Below are positions 8,219 to 16,903 of a stretch of 64,000 nucleotides of DNA, in pieces. Numbering within the stretch: position 1 is the first letter of the stretch; the number at the start of each line of letters is the position of its first letter. Source of the stretch: CAVPEV01 sp963703555 (lineage in GTDB: Bacteria; Actinomycetota; Actinomycetes; Actinomycetales; Cellulomonadaceae); assembly GCA_963703555.1 (NCBI GenBank), contig CAVPEV010000003.1, positions 1 through 64,000 of the forward strand, in the 5' to 3' direction. The position numbers and the translations under genes were made by a program. Below the pieces are notes generated by a model. It was not told the origin of the DNA. It saw only the letters and a program-made list of their open reading frames with translations, and did not search any database.

Positions 8219-9220
8219 ATGAGCGAGACCTCCGCGCGACGTCAGGACCGTCCCGCTGCCGGCGGCCAGGTCCAGCACCGGATCCGCGTCCCGGGCGACG
8301 TCCCGATGGTGGAGCTGCTCGGCCTGCGTGACGACGTGCTGCGCGCCATCGAGGACGGGTTCGCCTCGGTGGACGTCCACGTGCGCGGCAACGAGATCGC
8401 CCTGTCCGGCCCGCCGGGTGACGTGGCCCTGGTGGCGCGGCTCGTCGACGAGCTCGTCGAGGTGGTGCAGGCCGGCGCAGCGCTGACCCCCGACGTGGTG
8501 CGCCGCTCGGTGCAGATGCTCACGGCCGGGTCCGGCGCCCGGCCCGCGGACGTCCTGACGCTCACCATCGTGTCCTCCCGCGGCCGCACCATCCGGCCGA
8601 TGAGCTCCGGGCAGAAGGCGTACGTGGACGCGATCGACCAGCACACGCTGACCTTCGGGATCGGGCCGGCCGGCACCGGCAAGACGTACCTGGCGATGGC
8701 CAAGGCGGTGCAGGCCCTGCAGTCCCGTCGGGTGAGCCGGATCGTGCTGACCCGTCCGGCGGTGGAGGCGGGCGAGCGGCTCGGGTTCCTGCCCGGCACC
8801 CTCAGCGAGAAGATCGACCCGTACCTGCGCCCGCTGTACGACGCCCTGCACGACATGATGGACCCGGACGCGATCCCCCGGCTGGTGGACGCGGGGACGA
8901 TCGAGGTTGCTCCGCTGGCCTACATGCGCGGCCGCACGCTCAACGACGCGTTCGTCGTCCTGGACGAGGCGCAGAACACCTCGGCGGAGCAGATGAAGAT
9001 GTTCCTCACCCGGATCGGTTTCGGGTCCACCGTGGTGGTCACCGGGGACGTCACACAGGTAGACCTGCCGGCGGGAGCTCCGTCCGGGCTGCGCACCGTG
9101 GAGCGGATCCTCGCCGGCGTGGCCGACGTCGCGTTCTGCCGCCTGTCCACCGACGACGTCGTCCGCCACCGGCTGGTGAGCGACATCATCGACGCCTACG
9201 CGCGCTGGGACGAGGCATGA
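8219..9220 (+). CDS. PhoH-like ATPase (YbeZ)
   Basis: A 333-aa P-loop protein with Walker A GPAGTGKTYLA, the conserved LTRPAVEAGERLGFLPG stretch and Walker B FVVLDEAQNT, as in PhoH/YbeZ. In many bacteria it lies beside and works with the endoribonuclease YbeY in 16S rRNA maturation and ribosome quality control. Here ybeY follows with a four-base ATGA overlap. I prefer the ATG at 8219 because upstream in-frame residues are arginine-rich non-coding-like sequence and a -10-like TACGAT sits at 8130. The first 100 residues hold a small KH-like or RNA-binding region seen in the family. Confidence 0.9.
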   Translation: MSETSARRQDRPAAGGQVQHRIRVPGDVPMVELLGLRDDVLRAIEDGFASVDVHVRGNEIALSGPPGDVALVARLVDELVEVVQAGAALTPDVVRRSVQMLTAGSGARPADVLTLTIVSSRGRTIRPMSSGQKAYVDAIDQHTLTFGIGPAGTGKTYLAMAKAVQALQSRRVSRIVLTRPAVEAGERLGFLPGTLSEKIDPYLRPLYDALHDMMDPDAIPRLVDAGTIEVAPLAYMRGRTLNDAFVVLDEAQNTSAEQMKMFLTRIGFGSTVVVTGDVTQVDLPAGAPSGLRTVERILAGVADVAFCRLSTDDVVRHRLVSDIIDAYARWDEA

Positions 9221-9669
9221 GCGTCGAGGTGAACAACGAGTCCGGCTACGCGGTCGACGAGGCCGAGTTCGCTGCCCTCGCCCGGCACGTGCTCGACGAG
9301 ATGCACGTGCACCCGCAGACGGACCTGTCGATCCTGCTCGTCGGCGTCGACGTGATGTCCGAGCTGCACCAGCAGTGGATGGACGAGCCGGGGCCCACCG
9401 ACGTGCTGTCCTTCCCCATGGACGAGCTGCGGCCCGGCCGGCCCGACGACCTCACGCCGGCCGGCCTGCTCGGTGACGTCGTGCTGTGCCCGCAGGTCGC
9501 CGCGGAGCAGGCGCATGCGGCGGGGCACTCCACGGCCGAGGAGCTCCTGCTGCTCACCACCCATGGGATCCTCCACCTGCTGGGCTTCGACCACGCCGAG
9601 CCCGACGAGGAGAAGGAGATGTTCGCCCTCCAGCGGCGCCTGCTGCTGACCTTCCTGGCGGCACGATGA
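9217..9669 (+). CDS. ybeY: Endoribonuclease YbeY, rRNA maturation factor
   Basis: A 150-aa single-strand-specific metallo-endoribonuclease needed for 3' processing of 16S rRNA and 70S quality control. The zinc-binding HGILHLLGFDH motif (three histidines) is near residue 112, and the TDVLSFPMDE strand is also conserved. Start and stop overlap the neighbours (phoH by four bases, the CNNM gene by four), so this is a translationally coupled phoH-ybeY-CNNM-era operon, a common actinobacterial order. The length is typical. Confidence 0.95.
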   Translation: MSVEVNNESGYAVDEAEFAALARHVLDEMHVHPQTDLSILLVGVDVMSELHQQWMDEPGPTDVLSFPMDELRPGRPDDLTPAGLLGDVVLCPQVAAEQAHAAGHSTAEELLLLTTHGILHLLGFDHAEPDEEKEMFALQRRLLLTFLAAR

Positions 9670-10976
9670 CCGGGGCGCCGGTAGGGCTGCTCGTCGTCGT
9701 GGCGGTCCTCGGGTTTGCACTGGCGGCCACCCTCTCGGCGGGCGAGGCGGCTGCCCTGCGGGCCGGTCGGGGCACGTTGGCCGACCTGTTCGCCCGTCGG
9801 CACCGGCACGCCGAGCGGGTGCGCGCGGTGCTCGAGCGCCGCCCGCGGGTGCTGGCCGCCTCGTCGTTCGTGCGCCTCGTCGCGGAGATGGTCGCCACGG
9901 TGTGCCTGACGCTGGCCGTGACGGCGTCCGCGCTGTCGTGGTGGGCGGTGGCGCTCGTCGCGTCGGCCCTGTCCGCCGCGGTGGCGCTGCTGCTCGTGCG
10001 GACCAGCCCGCGCTCCGTGGGCCGCAGCCACCCGGGTGTCGTGCTGGCTGCGGTGTCCGGCCTGCTGCTGGCGCTGGAGCGGGTGCTCGGCGGGCTCGCC
10101 TCCCGCGAGGACGCCGACCCGGTGCTGGGTCCCGACGAGATGCGCGAGATCGTCGAGCGTGCCACCGAGGCGGACGTCATCCCGCACGAGGACCGCGACC
10201 TGGTGCGCGGTGTGCTCGAGCTCGGCGACACGCTGACCCGCGAGGTCATGGTGCCGCGCACGGACATGGTGACCACGGGTGCCGACGTGCCGCTGCGCAA
10301 GGTGTCCTCGCTGCTGCTCCGGTCTGGGTACTCCCGGGTGCCGGTGATCGGTGACTCGGTGGACGACCTGCGCGGGGTGGTCTACCTCAAGGACGTGGTT
10401 CGCCGGCTCCAGGACGACCCGGCCGCCGGTGACCTGCCCGCCTCGGCCCTGGCGCGGCCGGCGGTGTTCGTGCCGGAGTCGAAGCCGGTCGACGACCTGC
10501 TGCGCGAGCTGCAGGCCGGCGCGTCGCACCTGGCGATGGTGGTCGACGAGTACGGGGGCATCGCCGGCCTCGTCACCGTCGAGGACGCGCTGGAGGAGAT
10601 CGTCGGCGAGCTGGTCGACGAGCACGACCGGTCCGGCCCGGTGGTGGAGGACCTCGGCAACGGGACCTTCCGCGTGCCCGCCCGCCTGCCCAGGGACGAG
10701 CTCGGCGAGCTGTTCGGCCTCGAGGTGGCCGACGACGACGTCGACACGGCGGGCGGGCTGCTCGCGAAGGCGATCGGCAAGGTACCGCTCGAGGGGACCA
10801 TCGGCGACATCCACGGCCTGCACCTGGTCGCGGAGCGCACCGAGGGACGCCGCCGCCGCGTCGCCACCCTGCTGGTCAGCCGCGCCGTCCCGGACGAGGG
10901 CCGGAGCGCTACCGGCGAGCAGACGACCGGCGCCGGTCCCGGCGCCGCCCCGACGGCGAAGGACTCCGTCCGATGA
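9666..10976 (+). CDS. CNNM/CorC family CBS-domain membrane protein
   Basis: A 436-aa protein with an N-terminal DUF21-type membrane domain (four hydrophobic stretches over about residues 1-140), two CBS domains (containing VMVPRTDM and VVDEYGGIAGLVTVEDALE) and a C-terminal CorC_HlyC domain (FRVPARLPRDELGELFGLEV). Such proteins, often labelled hemolysin, are linked to Mg2+ and Co2+ transport. The ATG overlaps the ybeY stop and the stop overlaps the era start, both by four bases. The last 40 residues are a low-complexity tail. Confidence 0.9.
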   Translation: MTGAPVGLLVVVAVLGFALAATLSAGEAAALRAGRGTLADLFARRHRHAERVRAVLERRPRVLAASSFVRLVAEMVATVCLTLAVTASALSWWAVALVASALSAAVALLLVRTSPRSVGRSHPGVVLAAVSGLLLALERVLGGLASREDADPVLGPDEMREIVERATEADVIPHEDRDLVRGVLELGDTLTREVMVPRTDMVTTGADVPLRKVSSLLLRSGYSRVPVIGDSVDDLRGVVYLKDVVRRLQDDPAAGDLPASALARPAVFVPESKPVDDLLRELQAGASHLAMVVDEYGGIAGLVTVEDALEEIVGELVDEHDRSGPVVEDLGNGTFRVPARLPRDELGELFGLEVADDDVDTAGGLLAKAIGKVPLEGTIGDIHGLHLVAERTEGRRRRVATLLVSRAVPDEGRSATGEQTTGAGPGAAPTAKDSVR

Positions 10977-11893
10977 CGTTCCGCTCCGGCTTCGCCTCCT
11001 TCGTGGGGCGGCCCAACGCCGGCAAGTCCACCCTGACCAACACCCTCGTCGGGCAGAAGGTGGCGATCACCTCCGATCGTCCGCAGACGACGCGCCACGT
11101 CGTGCGAGGGATCGTCCACCGGCCGGACGCCCAGCTGGTGCTCGTCGACACACCGGGGCTGCACCGCCCCCGCACACTGCTCGGTGAGCGGCTCAACGCG
11201 ATCGTGCTGGACACCCTCGGGCAGGTGGACGTGGTCGGGTTCTGCGTCCCGGCCGACCAGCGGGTCGGGCCCGGTGACCGCTTCATCGCCGAACGGCTGG
11301 CCCAGGTGGCTCACGGCCGCCCCGTCACGCCGGTCGTCGCGATCGCCACCAAGGCGGACCTCGTCGGGCCGGCCCGGCTGGCCGAGCAGCTCGTGGCGCT
11401 CGACGGGCTGGGCGACTGGGCCGACATCGTGCCGGTCTCCGCCACCACCGGGTACCAGGTCGACGTGCTGGAGCAGGTGCTCGTGGGTCACCTGCCGGAA
11501 GGGCCCGCGCTGTACCCCGAGGGGGAGCTCACCGACGAGCCCGAGGCCGTCATGGTGGCCGAGCTCGTCCGGGAGGCGGCGCTCGACGGCGTGCACGACG
11601 AGCTGCCGCACTCCTTGGCCGTCGTGGTCGAGGAGATCGTCGTGCGGGAGCCCCAGCCGTCGGACGGCGACGGCCGGCCGCTGCTCGACGTGCGGGTGGA
11701 CCTGTACGTCGAGCGGGAGAGCCAGAAGGGCATCGTCATCGGCCGGGGCGGCACCCGGCTGCGCGCGGTCGGCACCCGGGCGCGCGGGCAGATCGAGGCG
11801 CTGCTGGGGGCGCGGGTGTACCTCGACCTGCACGTGCGCGTCGCCAAGGACTGGCAGCGCGACCCCAAGCTGCTGGGCCGCCTGGGGTTCTGA
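10973..11893 (+). CDS. era: GTPase Era
   Basis: A 306-aa GTPase that binds the 3' end of 16S rRNA and acts in 30S subunit assembly. The G1 motif GRPNAGKST starts near residue 12, followed by G3 DTPGL, G4 TKAD and a C-terminal type-II KH domain with the GIVIGRGGTRLRAVG loop. The length is normal. The ATG overlaps the CNNM stop by four bases, making era the last gene of the phoH-ybeY-CNNM-era unit. Confidence 0.95.
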   Translation: MTFRSGFASFVGRPNAGKSTLTNTLVGQKVAITSDRPQTTRHVVRGIVHRPDAQLVLVDTPGLHRPRTLLGERLNAIVLDTLGQVDVVGFCVPADQRVGPGDRFIAERLAQVAHGRPVTPVVAIATKADLVGPARLAEQLVALDGLGDWADIVPVSATTGYQVDVLEQVLVGHLPEGPALYPEGELTDEPEAVMVAELVREAALDGVHDELPHSLAVVVEEIVVREPQPSDGDGRPLLDVRVDLYVERESQKGIVIGRGGTRLRAVGTRARGQIEALLGARVYLDLHVRVAKDWQRDPKLLGRLGF

Positions 11894-11944
11894 GGCCAGG
11901 CCCCGGGGGTAGCCGGGCGGGCACGTGCCGGCGCGACCCGGGCG

Positions 11945-11950
11945 GATAAT
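11945..11950 (+). promoter_or_regulatory. -10 element of the hydrolase gene
   Basis: GATAAT lies six bases before the GTG at 11957, so the message is probably leaderless. Confidence 0.55.
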
Positions 11951-11956
11951 CGGCCG

Positions 11957-13453
11957 GTGCCATACCGGATGATCGCCAACACCGTGGTCGGCATGTTCCT
12001 CCTGGCGGTCGTCGGTGCGGCGATGGGTCCGCAGTGGGATCCGGTGCCGGTGTCCGACCCGTTGACGCCCGAGACCTCGGTCACGGCAGTGGGCGGCCGG
12101 GTGCCGCGGCCGAGCTATCCGGTGCGGACCTCGACCGTCGACGTCCAGCTCGACGGGACGACCGTGCAGGCCCAGCTCAGCGAACCGATCGGGGCGCCCG
12201 AGCCGCGGCCCGGAGTGGTGTTCGTGCACGGCGCGGGGACCGGCACGTTCGAGACGGCGTTCGTCGCCCAGGCGCGCGCGCTCGCCGGGTCCGGCGTGGT
12301 CACGTTGGTGCCGGACAAGCGGCTGGACACCTACTCGCTGCGCCACCGCAACTACGTGACGATGGCCGACGACTATGCAGCGTCGGTGGCGCTGCTGCGG
12401 GCTCGCGACGGCGTCGACCCCGACCGAGTCGGGGTGTATGCGGAGAGCGAGGGGGCCTGGATCGCGCCGGTGATGGCCGCGCGAGACCCGAGGATCGCCT
12501 TCGTCGCCCTGGTCTCCGCGCCCGTCGTGCCGCCGCGCCAGCAGGCCGCCTTCGCCACCGACTCCTACCTGCGGCACACCGGCGTGCCCGCCCAGGTGTT
12601 TCGGGCCATCCCCCGCGCGGTGGGGATGCAGGTGCCCGGCGGCGGCTTCGAGTACGTCGACTTCGACGTCGCGTCCTACCAGCGCCAGATGAGCCAACCG
12701 GTGTTCGTCGCCTACGGGACGGGCGACGCATCGATACCGATGGTGCAGGGCACCGAGGGGATCATCCGGGACCTCGCCCTCGCCGGCAACGACCGCTACA
12801 CGGTGCGGTTCTACCCGGGCGCGGACCACGGCCTGCGGGTCGACAAGGTCGTCTCGCAGCGGTTCCTGGACGACCTGGCCGACTGGGTGGTCGGCCTGCC
12901 CGCGACGGCGGGGGCGCCGCCGCGCATCGCGGGGGCGCAACCCGTCCAGGAGTACTGGGTCCTCCCGGTCCGCATCCCGGGGTGGCTGGGTGACGGTGAC
13001 GTGCTGCTGGCCCTCATCGGTGGCATGGTCGGCCTCATCCTCGTCGGTCCGTTGGCCTGGGGTGTCGTCGCCGCGGTGCGCCGGGTGGCGGGGATGGAGC
13101 CGACGTCGTCGCTGCCCGCGGGCGCGCCGCGTCGGCTCGCGCTGCTCGGCGCGTCCGCGATCGCCACCCAGCTGGTCCTCGTGGTGTACCTCGTGCTGGT
13201 GGCCCGGTTGGCGATCGGGTACCAACACAATGCGGTCATCGTGCAGGGCGGCTGGCTCGGGGTGCGGCTGCTCGGCGCCGCGACGGTGCTCGCGCTGGTG
13301 GTCGTCGTCGACCACCTGCGGGAGCGGCGGCTGCGACGCCAGCCCACCGCCCGGGACCTGCTCGGCCGGGTGATCCTGTGGGGCTGCCTGATCGGCTCCA
13401 CCGGCCAGCTCGTCCTGCTGGCCTACTGGGGTGTGTTCCAGCTGGGCATCTGA
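11957..13453 (+). CDS. Alpha/beta hydrolase with C-terminal membrane domain
   Basis: A 498-aa protein. An N-terminal signal-anchor (VVGMFLLAVVGAAMG) precedes an alpha/beta hydrolase fold: oxyanion loop FVHGAGTGTFE, nucleophile elbow YAESEGAW (Ser in the E-S-E-G form), and a late GADHG that likely gives the His. After about residue 330 come three to four hydrophobic segments (LLALIGGMVGLILVGPLAWG, IATQLVLVVYLVLV, LLGAATVLALVVVV and a final one). The hydrolase part would then face outside and the rest anchors it. The substrate is unknown; dienelactone-hydrolase-like peptidases or esterases are nearest. It stands alone with its own promoter. Confidence 0.75.
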   Translation: MPYRMIANTVVGMFLLAVVGAAMGPQWDPVPVSDPLTPETSVTAVGGRVPRPSYPVRTSTVDVQLDGTTVQAQLSEPIGAPEPRPGVVFVHGAGTGTFETAFVAQARALAGSGVVTLVPDKRLDTYSLRHRNYVTMADDYAASVALLRARDGVDPDRVGVYAESEGAWIAPVMAARDPRIAFVALVSAPVVPPRQQAAFATDSYLRHTGVPAQVFRAIPRAVGMQVPGGGFEYVDFDVASYQRQMSQPVFVAYGTGDASIPMVQGTEGIIRDLALAGNDRYTVRFYPGADHGLRVDKVVSQRFLDDLADWVVGLPATAGAPPRIAGAQPVQEYWVLPVRIPGWLGDGDVLLALIGGMVGLILVGPLAWGVVAAVRRVAGMEPTSSLPAGAPRRLALLGASAIATQLVLVVYLVLVARLAIGYQHNAVIVQGGWLGVRLLGAATVLALVVVVDHLRERRLRRQPTARDLLGRVILWGCLIGSTGQLVLLAYWGVFQLGI

Positions 13454-13545
13454 GTGCACCCGCGTGTGCGCGGCGTTCACGACCGGGGCCGATGTGCACG
13501 ATGATGTGCTGGGGAGGGTGCGAGGCGACGGTGGGGAGGACTGCG

Positions 13546-14367
13546 GTGCGGACGTCCTGGGGATCCGCGACGGACCGCGGTCGGGTGCGCCATGTCAACG
13601 AGGACGCCCTGCTGGCCTACCCGCCCGTCTTCCTGGTGGCGGACGGGATGGGTGGACACGCCGCGGGCGACGTCGCCAGCCGGATCGCCGTCGAGGAGTT
13701 CGGCCGGCTGGCCGGGCAGCAGGTGACCGGCCCGGACGACCTGCAGGTGTGCTTCCAGCGGGTCGCTCGGCGGCTGCGGGAGACGGTCGTCGGCGTGTCG
13801 TCGGGCACCACCGTGGCCGGCGTCGCGACCACGGTGCGCGACGGGCTGGACTACTGGCTGGTGTTCAACGTCGGGGACTCCCGGGTGTACCGCTGGTCGC
13901 AGGACCGGCTCGTCCAGGTCAGCGTCGACCACTCGGTCGTTCAAGAGCTGGTCGACCGGGGCGAGATCGACCAGGCCACGGCGGCTGTGCACCCCGAACG
14001 CCACGTGCTCACCCGGGCCGTGGGGACCAGCGGGACGGTGGCGCCGGACTACTGGATGCTGCCCGTCGGCGCGTCGGACCGGATGCTGCTGTGCTCCGAC
14101 GGCCTGACCGGTGAGCTCTCCGCGGCCGAGATCGCGGCCGTCCTGGCACAGCCGGGCGACGCGCAGGAGGTCGCGACCGTGCTGGTCCGGCGCGCGGTGG
14201 CGGCCGGCGGCCGGGACAACGTCACTGCGGTGGTCGTCGATGCCGTGCCGGCCCGGCTGCGCGCCGACCTGGCGGAGACGGTGTCCCGCGCCCTGCCGTC
14301 CCCGGCCCCGGCCCTGGCCGGCATGCTGGAGGGATCGACGGTGCCCTGCGCCGGTGAGGACCCGTGA
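13546..14367 (+). CDS. PP2C-type Ser/Thr protein phosphatase (PrpC/PstP-like)
   Basis: A 273-aa protein phosphatase with all the metal-binding PP2C motifs: VADGMGGHAAGDVAS, SGTTVAGV, FNVGDSRVYR, CSDGLTGEL and GRDNVTAVVVD. It should remove phosphate from Ser/Thr on targets of the kinase two genes downstream. I chose the GTG at 13546 because it follows a GGGGAGGA ribosome site by six bases and begins right at the PP2C domain; an ATG at 13492 is possible. There is no membrane helix, unlike mycobacterial PstP. It is the first gene of an eight-gene cluster in which nearly every start overlaps the preceding stop by four bases. Confidence 0.9.
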   Translation: MRTSWGSATDRGRVRHVNEDALLAYPPVFLVADGMGGHAAGDVASRIAVEEFGRLAGQQVTGPDDLQVCFQRVARRLRETVVGVSSGTTVAGVATTVRDGLDYWLVFNVGDSRVYRWSQDRLVQVSVDHSVVQELVDRGEIDQATAAVHPERHVLTRAVGTSGTVAPDYWMLPVGASDRMLLCSDGLTGELSAAEIAAVLAQPGDAQEVATVLVRRAVAAGGRDNVTAVVVDAVPARLRADLAETVSRALPSPAPALAGMLEGSTVPCAGEDP

Positions 14368-15419
14368 CGGCCCCGCCGTGCTACGCGAGCGGGGACTGGT
14401 TCGCCGTCGTGGCGCCGGGACGCGCTGCGCTGCTCGACCCCGCGACGCCGCCGGCGACGGTCCGCGCGCTGTGGTCCGCCGGGCCGGGCCTGGCCGCCGG
14501 GCTTGCCGAGCTGGTGGCGCACGGCCTGGCCGGCCTGCCGTCCTTCGTCCTGCTGGACACGACCGGACCGACCCCGCACGTCGTGCTGCGGGGCGAGGCG
14601 CGGCTGCTGCGGGGGAGCGAGCGCACCTGGAGCACGGTCGAGGCCGGCGGGGTCGACACCTGGACCGAGCTCGTCCTCGACGGCGCCGAGCTGCTCGCGC
14701 TGGTCGGCGCCGGTGTGCCCGGCGAGGGGAGCGGGCCCGGCGGCGCCAGCGGCCCGTGCGACGACGGGCTGCCGCTGGTGAGCGGCGTGGTGCGGGCCCG
14801 GTGGCTGCGTGTGCCGAGCGTCGCCGGAGTCCCGGCTGCGGGCCGGGTGCCGGTGGGGGACGCGGCGCCGATGGGTCCGGGGCCCGTCGTGGGGGGGTCC
14901 GTCGCCGGGCCGTCCGCCGGATCGGCCCCGGGGGCGCCGGTGCCCCTGCTGCCGGTCGACGACCATGACGGCCTGACGATCCTGTCCGGGGAGCTGGCGT
15001 CCATCCGGGAGCGGCTGCCGGGGTGGCCTGTGGACGGCGCGGGGACACCGGTGCCGGTGCTCGCCACGCCGGCGGCGCTGACGGCCCGGCTCGTGCTGTC
15101 GACCGGCACGGTCGTGCCGTTGGACCGGGGCGTGCTGATCGGTCGGGCGCCGGAGGCGCTGCGGATGTCGGTCAACACCGTGCCGCGGCTGGTCCCCGTG
15201 CCGAGCCCGCAGCAGGACATCTCGCGCACCCACGTGGAGGTGCACGCCGAGGGCGCGCAGGTGCTCGTCACCGACCTGGACTCGACGAACGGCACCGTGG
15301 TCGCCGCGGCCGACGGACCGGTGCGCCGGCTCCGTCCGGGTGAGGCGGTGGCGCTGCGCGACGGGGAGACGGTCGACCTGGGCGACGGTGTCACGTTCAC
15401 CGTGGAGCGGGGGACGTGA
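14364..15419 (+). CDS. FHA-domain protein
   Basis: A 351-aa cytoplasmic protein. Residues 1-150 are an unrecognised domain starting PPCYASGDWFAVVAPGR, similar in style to proteins that accompany PP2C/STPK clusters. A proline/glycine-rich linker follows, then a C-terminal FHA domain: LIGRAPEAL, DISRTHVEVH and DLDSTNGT, the conserved GR, SxxH and NG positions. FHA domains bind phosphothreonine peptides, so this is the likely reader between the PP2C and the kinase genes. It overlaps both by four bases with GTG starts. Confidence 0.88.
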   Translation: MTAPPCYASGDWFAVVAPGRAALLDPATPPATVRALWSAGPGLAAGLAELVAHGLAGLPSFVLLDTTGPTPHVVLRGEARLLRGSERTWSTVEAGGVDTWTELVLDGAELLALVGAGVPGEGSGPGGASGPCDDGLPLVSGVVRARWLRVPSVAGVPAAGRVPVGDAAPMGPGPVVGGSVAGPSAGSAPGAPVPLLPVDDHDGLTILSGELASIRERLPGWPVDGAGTPVPVLATPAALTARLVLSTGTVVPLDRGVLIGRAPEALRMSVNTVPRLVPVPSPQQDISRTHVEVHAEGAQVLVTDLDSTNGTVVAAADGPVRRLRPGEAVALRDGETVDLGDGVTFTVERGT

Positions 15420-16903
15420 CCGTTCGACGCGAAGCCTCCCGCCCCCCGACGATCCCCGGGCTGCAGTACGTGCGGCTGCTGGGGATCGGCGGGTTCGCCG
15501 ACGTCTTCCTCTACGAGCAGGAGCTGCCGCGCCGCTCGGTCGCCGTCAAGGTGCTGCTGGCCGCGACCCTCGACGACGAGATGCGTCGACGGTTCCGGGT
15601 CGAGGCGGACCTCATGGCGCGGCTGTCCCACCACCCGTCGATCGTCACGGTGCTGCACGCGGACGTGGCCGACGACGGCCGGCCCTACCTGGTGATGGAG
15701 TACTGCGCCGGCCCGAGCCTCGCGGAGCGGTACCGGGCCGAGCGCATGCCGGTGGCCGAGGTCCTGCGGATCGCCATCCGGCTCGCCTGCGCGGTGGAGA
15801 CCGCGCACCGGGCGGGAATCCTGCATCGCGACATCAAGCCCGCCAACGTGCTGACGACCGACTTCGGCTGGCCGGCGCTGACGGACTTCGGGATCGCGGC
15901 CACCACCGGTGCGGTCCCGGGAGGCGCGGTGGGGATGTCGATCCCGTGGGCACCTGCCGAGCTGCTGTCGGCGGTGCCGTCCGGCGACGAGCGCTCGGAC
16001 GTCTACTCCCTGGCCGCGACGGTGTACTCGCTGCTCGCCGGCCGCACACCGTTCGAGGTGCCGGGCGGTGCGAACGGCGCCGCCGACCTCGTCGCGCGGA
16101 TCGAGCGCGGGGCGCTGCCGCCGGTCGGCCGGGTGGACGTGCCCGCCCGGCTGGACCGTGTCCTGGCCGGTGCGATGGCGCGCGACCCGGTGGATCGTCC
16201 GACGGCCGCCGCCCTTGCCCGCGACCTGCAGCAGGTCGAGGCCGGGCTCGGCCTGGCCGTCACACCGCTGGACCTGCCCGACGCGATGCGCCTGCACGCC
16301 GTGCCCCGGGTCGGCTCGGCCGAGGGCGACCAGGCCACCCGGGTCCGGCCGGTGGTGGCCACGGCGGACCCCACCGCCCGGCGACCGGCTCCCGGTCCGT
16401 CGAGCCCGCCCGAGGCAGCAGCCGGCGATGCCGGTGCCGGGCCGATCCGCCACGTGGACGGCCCCGGCGGGTCCGGGGCCCCGGCGGTGCCGTCCCGCCG
16501 ACGGCTGGTGCTGCCCTCCGCGGCCGGGGTCGTGCTCGTGGTCGCCGTGGCGGCGATCGCGGCGACCGCTGCCGGCGGTGGCACCGCCGCCCCGTCGGCG
16601 CCCGTCCCGGCGTCGGCCACCGCCGGGACGGGCGTTGTCGTGTCCGCCGTCCCGGCGCCCGTCGGTCTGGCCGGCACGATGGCCTCGGACGGGTCGGTGC
16701 GCTTCACCTGGACGAACCCGGAGCCGCTGCCCGGGGACCGCTACCTGTGGGGGGTGGTGCCGCCGACCGGTGAGCCCACGCTGGCGCTGGTCGACGTCCC
16801 CACGGTCACCGTCCCCGGGCCCGCACCTGTCTGCGTCGAGGTGTCCATCGTGCGGGAGGACCGCCGAGCCTCGACGCACCCTGCCCAGGGGTGTGCCCGG
16901 TGA
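15416..16903 (+). CDS. Transmembrane Ser/Thr protein kinase with FN3-like outer domain (Pkb2-like)
   Basis: A 495-aa receptor-type kinase. The kinase domain covers about residues 14-285: glycine loop LLGIGGFADVF, Lys45 in VAVKVL, HRDIKPANV at 137-145, and DFG at 157-159. The usual APE is altered to WAPAELL. A proline-rich linker leads to one membrane helix at about 364-386 (LPSAAGVVLVVAVAAIAATA). Outside it has about 90 residues of a fibronectin-III-like module (VGLAGTMASDGSVRFTWTN) with two cysteines, and no PASTA repeats. The GTG start overlaps the FHA gene, and the stop overlaps the giant FN3 gene. The outer module may sense or bind that FN3 protein or a ligand they share; this is inference. 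Confidence 0.9.
   Translation: MTVRREASRPPTIPGLQYVRLLGIGGFADVFLYEQELPRRSVAVKVLLAATLDDEMRRRFRVEADLMARLSHHPSIVTVLHADVADDGRPYLVMEYCAGPSLAERYRAERMPVAEVLRIAIRLACAVETAHRAGILHRDIKPANVLTTDFGWPALTDFGIAATTGAVPGGAVGMSIPWAPAELLSAVPSGDERSDVYSLAATVYSLLAGRTPFEVPGGANGAADLVARIERGALPPVGRVDVPARLDRVLAGAMARDPVDRPTAAALARDLQQVEAGLGLAVTPLDLPDAMRLHAVPRVGSAEGDQATRVRPVVATADPTARRPAPGPSSPPEAAAGDAGAGPIRHVDGPGGSGAPAVPSRRRLVLPSAAGVVLVVAVAAIAATAAGGGTAAPSAPVPASATAGTGVVVSAVPAPVGLAGTMASDGSVRFTWTNPEPLPGDRYLWGVVPPTGEPTLALVDVPTVTVPGPAPVCVEVSIVREDRRASTHPAQGCAR

Noticed and set aside
10382..13480. A minus-strand open frame of about 1000 codons opposite the CNNM gene, era and the hydrolase
   Set aside because: It crosses three clear plus-strand genes and has the composition of a GC-rich shadow frame.
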